From NCBI GenBank assembly GCA_964385045.1, contig CAYLNM010000036.1, forward strand, positions 1-29,490: a stretch of DNA of 29,490 nucleotides, written 5' to 3'. Below are positions 23,786 through 29,490 of this stretch, piece by piece (position 1 is the first letter of the stretch; each line of letters begins with the position of its first letter). The position numbers and the translations under genes were made by a program. This DNA comes from CAYLNM01 sp964385045. Its GTDB lineage: Bacteria; Planctomycetota; Phycisphaerae; Phycisphaerales; SM1A02. Below the pieces are notes generated by a model. That model had not been told where the DNA came from. It made no database searches and saw only the letters and a program-made list of their open reading frames with translations.

Positions 23786-24529
23786 ATGATCCACCGAAGC
23801 CTCGTCGTCACCGTCCTCCTCGCCCTCGCGTCGTCCGTGGCGGGGCTGGGGGCGGGCTGCTCCGGGCCGCCCCGTACCGAGGGGTCGGGCGCCACCGCCG
23901 CGTCCGAGCTGATCGAGGCGGCCGAGCTCATCCGCCGCAGCCAGGTGCAGGTCGGCGAGACGCTCGCGGCCCTCGACGCCCTCGAGGCGATGGAGGGCGG
24001 CACGCTGCCGGAGCTCCTGGCCGCCTACGAGCGCGACCTGCTCGAGCTGCAGCGGATCGCGAACGCCGTCGACCGGACGCGGGACCGGATGCGGGCCGAC
24101 GGCGAGGCCTACTTCCAGCGGTGGGACGAGGCGGTCGCGGCCATCAACGACACGACGCTGCGCGAGCGGTCGCAGGAGCGGCGGCGGCTCGTCTCACGAT
24201 CGCTGTCGGGTCTGCAGGTCGACTACGAGACGCTCGCGGATCAGTACGAGCGGTTCGAGTCGCTCCTCGCCGACATCCAGGGGGCGCTCCGCATGGACCT
24301 CAACGCCGGCGGGGTGGCGGCGGTGTCGGACGCCGCCGACCGGGCCCGGGCGCAGGGGATGCGGGTGACCGAGACCGCGGGACGCGTCGCCTCGGCGTTC
24401 GAGGCCCTCGGGGTCAACATGGGGGCCACGCCGGCGGTGGGCGTGCCGATGGACACGGATGGCGACGGGCTGCCGGATCGGATCGTGCCGGTCGCGTCCG
24501 AGGACGATCCGGCGGGCGCGGGCGACTGA
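23786..24529 (+). CDS. DUF2959 lipoprotein
   Basis: A 247-residue exported protein with a lipoprotein signal (LVVTVLLALASSVAGLGAGC; lipidated C25). The mature part is an all-helical, coiled-coil-like domain: LIEAAELIRRSQVQVGETLA, NAVDRTRDRMRADGEAYFQR, WDEAVAAINDTTLRERSQER and LADIQGALRMDLNAGGVAAV. This fits DUF2959, a family of periplasmic or surface proteins without known function. After the domain comes a calcium-binding type motif, DTDGDGLPDR, as in thrombospondin type 3 repeats, then a short acidic end. GGAG is 8 bases before the ATG. It is divergent from the propeller gene and followed by the cupin gene. Confidence 0.85.
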   Translation: MIHRSLVVTVLLALASSVAGLGAGCSGPPRTEGSGATAASELIEAAELIRRSQVQVGETLAALDALEAMEGGTLPELLAAYERDLLELQRIANAVDRTRDRMRADGEAYFQRWDEAVAAINDTTLRERSQERRRLVSRSLSGLQVDYETLADQYERFESLLADIQGALRMDLNAGGVAAVSDAADRARAQGMRVTETAGRVASAFEALGVNMGATPAVGVPMDTDGDGLPDRIVPVASEDDPAGAGD

Positions 24530-24720
24530 TCCCGCGGGCGGACGACGGCGCGCCGCGATCGGGCGCTTCGAGTTCGGCGTCCCCGCGTGCCGAACGCGGC
24601 GGGGCAGGGACGTGGCTTCCGGCGTGCGAGATCGACCGATGCGGCCCAGCGACGCTCGCCCAGTCGCCCGTCGGGGCGGACGCCGGTGTCGATGGCGGCG
24701 GCGCCCCCGACCATGGGCCG

Positions 24721-25053
24721 ATGGCCCGACCCCTCTTCGACACCGACGCCGTCCACTTCGCCTCGCTGCCGGAGACCTGTCCCGTGGTGCCCGGCGCGGT
24801 GGTCAGCAAGCCGCTGATCAACACGGACGCGATCAAGCAGATCGTCTTCTCGATGGACGCGGGCCAGGAGCTCGCCGATCACCAGGCTCCGTTCGTCGCG
24901 ACGGTGCACGTCCTCGACGGACGCCTCGACGTCACGGTGGACGGGGACGAGCGGGCGATGGGGCCGGGCGACTGGGTCGTGCTGCCCCCCGATGCTCGCC
25001 ACGCCCTGGTGGCCCGCGAGGGGACGCGCTTCATGCTGACCCTCGTGCGGTGA
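24721..25053 (+). CDS. cupin-domain protein
   Basis: A 110-residue single-domain cupin: KPLINTDAIKQIVFSMDAGQ, ELADHQAPFVATVHVLDGRL, DVTVDGDERAMGPGDWVVLP and PDARHALVA. Motif 1 keeps one histidine (H54) but lacks the second His and the Glu of the usual metal site; motif 2 keeps H94. The protein is therefore either a metal-poor binding cupin or uses a changed metal site. The size fits small cytosolic cupins; the substrate is unknown. It lies 191 bases after the DUF2959 gene and converges with the next gene at 39 bases. Confidence 0.88.
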   Translation: MARPLFDTDAVHFASLPETCPVVPGAVVSKPLINTDAIKQIVFSMDAGQELADHQAPFVATVHVLDGRLDVTVDGDERAMGPGDWVVLPPDARHALVAREGTRFMLTLVR

Positions 25054-25057
25054 TCGG

Positions 25058-25091
25058 CGGGCATCGCCCGAGCGCCGGCCGCGCCGCCGGC
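25058..25091. terminator. two small GC hairpins between convergent genes
   Basis: CGGGC-ATC-GCCCG (25058-25070) and GCCGGC-cgcgcc-GCCGGC (25074-25091) sit in the 39-base gap between the convergent cupin and DUF6263-type genes. They could end transcription from both sides. There is no T-run, so the call is tentative. Confidence 0.35.
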
Positions 25092-25092
25092 C

Positions 25093-27285
25093 TCACCGAA
25101 CCCGCGGATAGAAGTTGATCAGCCTGCCGGTGCGGACGTTGCGGTGCACCAGGGAGCCGTCGGGCTCGAAGCCGTAGCGAAACCGCGAGACGCCGCCGTC
25201 GGACCAGCGGACGGTCAGGACGTCGCCCGAGGTGGACCACCGTCCGCGCCGCATGGAGGCGCCGCTCTCGCCGTCGAAGGTCCAGACGAGGTTCCCGCCG
25301 GCGTCCCGCCGCGACGCGTTCATCGCGGAGCGGGCGCCGTGGAGAACGGTGCCGTCGGCGTTGAAGGCCCAGATCAGCTGCGTGCTCACGCTCACGCCGC
25401 CGGGGCCCGGCGCCCGGATCGACTCGCCGCGGAAGGCCCCGACGAGCCGGGCGTCGCCGGGCGGCGTGGCTCCGCCCCCGCCCGCCTTCGCGCCGGCGCC
25501 GCCGCCGGGCCCGGCGTCCGGACCCGCGTCCCGCTCGTGCGCGAGCGTCGCGAACATCAGCCGCACCGTGGGCACGCGGGCGGCCACGCGCTGCTCGAGG
25601 CCGATGACGGCGAAGCCGAGGGCGACGTCGTTCACGATCCGAACGAGCATGGTGCACCGCAGCGTCCGGCCGTCCGGGGCCTGGCCCACGTACTCGTAGG
25701 CGGCGCCGGGCCGCTCGCCGGGCGTCGGCACCGAGCGGGGAGCCTCGGTGCGCCGCAGCATCGGCATGCTCCGGGCGACGACCGCGTCCATCGCCTGCAC
25801 CGCCCGCGGCCCCGCGGGATCGGTCTCGCCCTCGGCCGGGGTGCCGACCGCGATGATCGACTCGTCCGCCGCCTGCAGGTCCGGCGGCGAGATGACGAGC
25901 CCGCCGGGCATCGCCTGCACCCGCCAGTCCTCGGGGTGACGGAAGCTGGCGCCGGAGACGTGCCGGTGCCGGGTCCACCCCTCGGTCGCGCGGGCCACCG
26001 CGTCCGGATCGGACAGGTCGGGAGCGCCGTCCCGAGGAGCGGGGCCGGCCTCGTCGGTGCCGCCGCCACCCGCGGCGTCCGCGGCGCCGGCGCCCGCGCC
26101 GCCCAGCGGATTCGTGGGGCCGCCCGCCGGTCCGCCCAGCGGATTCGCGGCCGGCCGGCGCAGGCGGTAGGTCCGGCCGCCGGTGGTGAAGGTCGCCTCG
26201 TCGCCGGTCCACGTGCCCGTGAACGGGAATGTCGCGCCCTGGTGCATGAAGCGCCCGCCGAATCGGCCGCCCGCACGTTCCTCCAGCTCGCCGGCGACGG
26301 CGAGCTCGCCCATCGTCAGGCGCACCGCGTCGCCCTCGACCCGCATCTCGAGCCCGTCGCCGGTCCAGGTGCCGTCGAGGGTCGCGTCGCCGGACGGGGC
26401 CGGGGCCGGAGCGTCGTCGCCGCCCCCGGCCGGCGAGGGGCCGCCCGCCACCGCGCCGGCGTCGAGCGTGACCCGCGCCGCCTGCTCCACCGTGCCCTGC
26501 CCGTTCATCCGCATCGTCATGCCGCCCTGGGCCATCTCCGAGGCGGTGGTGAGCCTGCCGGAGAGCCGGCTCTCCAGCGTGAGGCCCGTGGCGAGGTCGA
26601 CCACGGACGGGCCGGTGACGCGTCCGTCGAGCTGCATGGCGTCGGTCGCGGAGGCGAGCCGGCCCTCGACCGACAGCTCGGCGACCCGGCGGCCGTCGCG
26701 GTCGGCGAAGCGCTCGACGCGGAAGGTCAGCGTGGGGTGCACCTGATCGCCCGCCCGCCGCGGCCGGGCGGTCCACGTGTCGCCCACCGCCACCGGACCG
26801 TCGGGCAGCATCTCCGCGTCGGCCGCGACCACGTCGGCGATCGTCCGCTGGGTCGCGAGGTCGATCGTGGGCAGCGGGGGATCGCCGGCCGGCGGCTCGA
26901 GGGCGAGGACGCGGGTGCCGTCGAGTGCGAGCTCCACCGTGCGGCCCGCGAGGGCGAAGGGCTGCGGCATCTCCTGATTCATCATCGTGGTGGAGCCGCC
27001 GCTCGCGCGGTCGAAGGCGATGCGGGCCCGGGTCGGCCGGCCGTCCTCCGAGGCGAGGATCGTGGCGGTGCCCCGCAGGGTCTGCACGATCCGCTGGCGG
27101 TCGCTCATCCGGCGGCCGTCCATGTCGACGGCGACGTCGAGGTCCATCGTCGAGGACTGCTCGAAGCGGTAGCTCAGGCCGGCGGGGATCGCGAAGCGGA
27201 TGGTCTCGGCGGCGCGGGCGACCCCGGCGACGAGCAGCAGCGGGAGCGCGGCGGCGATCGCCGCGCGGCGGACGGACGGGGACAT
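25093..27285 (-). CDS. large secreted protein with DUF6263-like N-terminal domain
   Basis: A 730-residue exported protein. The signal peptide (AIAAALPLLLVAGVARA) is followed by residues 26-275, which resemble DUF6263: AETIRFAIPAGLSYRFEQSS, VAVDMDGRRMSDRQRIVQTL and VAVGDTWTARP. Residues 300-375 form a small beta-rich module (LDGTWTGDGLEMRVEGDAVR; FTGTWTGDEATFTTGGRTYR). A linker with two NPLGG units and Gly/Ala runs (380-420) leads to a mixed domain (430-590: GWTRHRHVSGASFRHPEDWR) that resembles surface stress-type 'PsbP-like' folds only loosely. A second Gly/Ala linker precedes a C-terminal beta-rich region with TQLIWAFNADGTVL, NLVWTFDGESGASMRRGRWS and VLTVRWSDG. No catalytic motif seen. AGGAGG is 9 bases before the ATG. 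Function unknown. Confidence 0.85.
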   Translation of the reverse strand: MSPSVRRAAIAAALPLLLVAGVARAAETIRFAIPAGLSYRFEQSSTMDLDVAVDMDGRRMSDRQRIVQTLRGTATILASEDGRPTRARIAFDRASGGSTTMMNQEMPQPFALAGRTVELALDGTRVLALEPPAGDPPLPTIDLATQRTIADVVAADAEMLPDGPVAVGDTWTARPRRAGDQVHPTLTFRVERFADRDGRRVAELSVEGRLASATDAMQLDGRVTGPSVVDLATGLTLESRLSGRLTTASEMAQGGMTMRMNGQGTVEQAARVTLDAGAVAGGPSPAGGGDDAPAPAPSGDATLDGTWTGDGLEMRVEGDAVRLTMGELAVAGELEERAGGRFGGRFMHQGATFPFTGTWTGDEATFTTGGRTYRLRRPAANPLGGPAGGPTNPLGGAGAGAADAAGGGGTDEAGPAPRDGAPDLSDPDAVARATEGWTRHRHVSGASFRHPEDWRVQAMPGGLVISPPDLQAADESIIAVGTPAEGETDPAGPRAVQAMDAVVARSMPMLRRTEAPRSVPTPGERPGAAYEYVGQAPDGRTLRCTMLVRIVNDVALGFAVIGLEQRVAARVPTVRLMFATLAHERDAGPDAGPGGGAGAKAGGGGATPPGDARLVGAFRGESIRAPGPGGVSVSTQLIWAFNADGTVLHGARSAMNASRRDAGGNLVWTFDGESGASMRRGRWSTSGDVLTVRWSDGGVSRFRYGFEPDGSLVHRNVRTGRLINFYPRVR

Positions 27286-27647
27286 GGCGGGGCTCCTCCT
27301 GGTGGGCGGCGGGGCTCGGGCGCTCGGACGATGGGATCGGCCGGGGCGGCGGCAGACGAGGTGACACGGGGGTGAGCGTCGGGCCCGGCGGGACGGCACG
27401 TCCGACCGCGGGGGGCCGGTCCGCACGCCGCGTGCGAGTGTACGAATCGCTCGCCGCTTCGACCCCGTGCGGGCGCGGCCGGATTCCGCGGCGGCCGGGA
27501 TCGTTCCGCGAGCATCGCGCTCGGATCCCGTTCAGCCGCCCGGCGACGCGCGGCGCCCCCGCGCACGACCGCGGCCCCCGCCGGAGCAGGGGCCGCGGAG
27601 CGTGCATCGGGATGTCGCGGCCCCTCCTGCGGGGAGCCGCCGCCGGC
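27286..27647. other. 362-base gap with strong hairpin; no gene
   Basis: This stretch holds the leader and promoter of the DUF6263-type gene, and the end of the alkaline phosphatase message. Apart from the hairpin at 27563-27605, the patch around 27435-27450 (TGTACGAATCG on the plus strand) is slightly AT-richer and may hold a promoter. No coding frame is convincing. Confidence 0.5.
27563..27605 (-). terminator. long GC hairpin downstream of the alkaline phosphatase gene
   Basis: The core stem CCGCGGCCCC (27569-27578) pairs perfectly with GGGGCCGCGG (27589-27598) around a 10-base loop. A further GCACG (27563-27567) pairs with CGTGC (27601-27605) across a 1/2-base internal loop, giving 15 pairs. 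It lies 43 bases past the phosphatase stop. No T-tract follows, as is usual in very GC-rich genomes. Confidence 0.65.
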
Positions 27648-29456
27648 TCAGCAGCCGGTGCCGAACTGCTGGAGGACCAGCAGGAGGTCGGCGAAGTCCA
27701 CGGCGCCGGAGCCGTCGACGTCGCCCTGCGGCCCCTCGCCGTCGAAGGCGGCGAGCACGGTCAGCAGGTCGTTCAGGGCGACCGTCCCGTCACCGTCGAG
27801 GTCGGCGCAGGGCACGCCGCCGGCCTCGATCACCGAGCTCATCACGGTGTTGATGTCGGTGTTGTCCACGTACGCGCCGCGGGTGGGGTCGATGCCGTCG
27901 ACGAGGCCGGCGAACAGCTCGGCCCCGGGGCCCCGGGCGAAGAGCGGCACCAGCTCGTTGGTGTGCTCGGTCGACCAGAAGATGCCCTGCGGCAGCTCGC
28001 CCACCGCCACCGGCTGCGGCGGCTGGAAGGCGATGGTGTCCGAGTCCGGGCCCAGGAAGAGGGCGTTGGCGTGGTCGGTGGTGACGATCACCAGGGTCTC
28101 GTCCCACGAGGACTCGGTCTCGACCCACTCGATCACGGCGTCGACCGCACGGTTGAAGGCGAGCTGCTCCTCGATGATCCGCGGCAGGTCGTTGCCGTGG
28201 GCGCCGGAGTCGACCGACGCGTTCTCGACCATGAGGAAGAACCCGTCGGCGTCCTCCTCGAGGACGTTGATCGCGGCCCGGGTGAGCTCCGGGAGGTCGG
28301 GCATCACGAAGGGCACGGCGCCGTTGGGGTTCGCCGGGTCGTAGAACCGCGGGTCGTAGGCGTTGGTGCGGGCGCTCGTGTCACGGCTGTTGAGCTGGCT
28401 CGAGACCGGCAGCAGGCCGAAGAGGCGGTCGGGGGCGTCGGCCGCCCCGTCGGCGATCGCCTCGAGGCCCGGGACGTCCTCGACCAGGGTCCAGCCGTCC
28501 ACGCCGGCGCGGAGGGCGGCGAGGTTGGCCTCGCTGATCGTGTCGAAGTCGGGGGTGTCCCGCGGGACGCCGCCGGAGCCGAACTCCGGGTGGCCCGGCG
28601 TGATGATCACGTCGAGCAGCCCGTTGTGGATCATGTCGTTGGAGATCTCGGCCTCGTCGTTCCGGTAGTCGTTCTGGGTGCCGAACGCCGCGGGGGTGGC
28701 GTCCGTGAACGGCTTGGTGGTGACGATGCCGGCGCGGCGGCCGCTCTGCTTCACCAGCTGGGTGATGAAGGGCACGGGCTCGTTGGTCTCGCCGTTGTCG
28801 ACGTAGTTGATCGCCGAGTTGTAGGTCTTGACCCCCGAGGCGATCGCGGTGCCGGCGGCGGCGGAGTCGGTGATGGCGGTCCAGAGCAGGTAGTCGTACG
28901 CCGCGAAGCCGTCGTCGAACACCGGCACCACGATGCCGGAGGCCTCGAGCTGGTCGGCGAGCAGCTGGATGACCGGCGGGTTGCTGGTGATCGGGGTCAG
29001 GTCCTGCAGCGGACCGCGGTCGGTCAGCAGGCCGTTGTCGGAGGCCCGGACCCGCACCGTGGTCGGCGTCAGGTCGTTGGCGGCCGCGGGGTCGTAGGCG
29101 CCGAGGTCCGGGATCGGCAGCTCGTTCCACAGCGGCGGGAGGGTCCGCGGCAGCGAGCCCGGGGGCAGGCCGAGGAGCTCGTCCACCCGGCCGGGCGGGA
29201 AGGGCTGCGAGTTGTCGGGGTAGCAGGTCATGAAGAACGACTCGAAGTCGTCCTGCTGGTACCGCTGCACGAAGTCGGGGCCGGTCTCGGCGTCGGGGCC
29301 GAACTGCCACTGGTTGGCGGCGAGCCAGGTGCTCGGGCCGGCACCGTCGGAGATCAGCAGGATCACGTTGCGGGCCGCGGGGGCGTCGCCGGCCGAGGCG
29401 GCGCCGGCGACGAGGCCGACGCCGAGGACGGCGGCGGCGAGACGGACGTGGGTCAT
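27648..29456 (-). CDS. phoA: secreted PhoA-type alkaline phosphatase with dockerin-like tail
   Basis: A 602-residue exported phosphomonoesterase. After the signal peptide (LAAAVLGVGLVAGAASA) the active site is complete. D37 (LISDGAG) and nucleophile S198 (DSAAAGTA) are present, as are D252/T254 (TDATPAAF), E411-D416-H420 (VENASVDSGAH), D461-H462 (TTDHAN) and H498 (STEHTNELVP). Together they bind two zinc ions and magnesium. A 110-residue insert (about 50-160) separates the first strand from the nucleophile and is longer than in E. coli PhoA. The end (549-602) has two dockerin-like repeats, DLDGDGTVALNDLLTVLAAF and DVDGSGAVDFADLLLVLQQF, and finishes in GTGC. It releases phosphate from organic esters outside the cytoplasm. 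AAGGA lies just before the ATG; upstream sequence is cut off by the window end. Confidence 0.95.
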   Translation of the reverse strand: MTHVRLAAAVLGVGLVAGAASAGDAPAARNVILLISDGAGPSTWLAANQWQFGPDAETGPDFVQRYQQDDFESFFMTCYPDNSQPFPPGRVDELLGLPPGSLPRTLPPLWNELPIPDLGAYDPAAANDLTPTTVRVRASDNGLLTDRGPLQDLTPITSNPPVIQLLADQLEASGIVVPVFDDGFAAYDYLLWTAITDSAAAGTAIASGVKTYNSAINYVDNGETNEPVPFITQLVKQSGRRAGIVTTKPFTDATPAAFGTQNDYRNDEAEISNDMIHNGLLDVIITPGHPEFGSGGVPRDTPDFDTISEANLAALRAGVDGWTLVEDVPGLEAIADGAADAPDRLFGLLPVSSQLNSRDTSARTNAYDPRFYDPANPNGAVPFVMPDLPELTRAAINVLEEDADGFFLMVENASVDSGAHGNDLPRIIEEQLAFNRAVDAVIEWVETESSWDETLVIVTTDHANALFLGPDSDTIAFQPPQPVAVGELPQGIFWSTEHTNELVPLFARGPGAELFAGLVDGIDPTRGAYVDNTDINTVMSSVIEAGGVPCADLDGDGTVALNDLLTVLAAFDGEGPQGDVDGSGAVDFADLLLVLQQFGTGC

Positions 29457-29490
29457 CGGTGGGGTCCTTCCGGGGTGGGGAGGGGGGGGG

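Noticed and set aside
1..29490. tRNA, rRNA, CRISPR arrays, insertion sequences, phage or toxin-antitoxin genes
   Set aside because: I looked for T-loop motifs, regularly spaced direct repeats, transposase or integrase motifs and terminal inverted repeats, and saw none.

Overview
The window is about three quarters G+C and almost entirely protein-coding on both strands. It looks like a planctomycete, probably class Phycisphaerae. This is inferred from three things: an ECF sigma factor overlapping a Ser/Thr kinase with a WD40-like C-terminus, two secreted proteins ending in paired dockerin-like calcium repeats of the DVDGNGTVDLDDLLAVLSAWG type, and an FG-GAP/ASPIC-UnbV secreted protein. No marker gene (rRNA, ribosomal protein) is present, so the class is a guess. 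G-runs at both edges and a transporter cut off at the left edge suggest the window is a whole contig.

Layout. 1-757 (+): tail of a BCCT transporter, a 60-residue one-helix protein coupled to it by an ATGA overlap, and a CPXCG cysteine-rich protein. 848-4740 (-): ECF sigma factor and membrane-anchored kinase, overlapping by ATGA. 4886-5844 (+): a 61-residue protein and a calcineurin-like phosphoesterase. 5952-8931 (-): alcohol dehydrogenase, alpha/beta hydrolase and methyltransferase. 9101-10141 (+): lipoprotein of unknown function. 10193-14276 (-): ASPIC/UnbV protein, CsbD-like protein, DUF2892 membrane protein, SMR transporter and a Cys-containing hypothetical protein. 14823-17640 (+): D-lactate dehydrogenase and lactate permease, a likely fermentation/lactate-transport pair. 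17687-19850 (-): potassium uptake pair TrkA/KtrA and TrkH/KtrB, the second carrying an apparent one-base deletion. 20160-21505 (-): ArsR-rhodanese fusion regulator and a DsrE-domain lipoprotein, with an AT-rich inverted repeat overlapping a promoter. 22194-23552 (-): secreted repeat protein with dockerin-like tail. 23786-25053 (+): DUF2959 lipoprotein and a cupin. 25093-29456 (-): large secreted protein with a DUF6263-like N-terminus, and a PhoA-type alkaline phosphatase with dockerin-like tail.

The best candidate for a poorly described system is the ArsR-rhodanese/DsrE-lipoprotein locus. A one-component sensor built from a winged helix plus a sulfurtransferase domain appears to control itself and an envelope-anchored sulfur-relay-type protein from a visible operator. 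The most useful sequence-level observation is the trkH frameshift: a GTGA overlap with trkA fixes the start, the frame breaks at a GGGG run, and restoring one base gives exactly 500 codons. No tRNA, rRNA, CRISPR array, insertion sequence or phage gene was seen.
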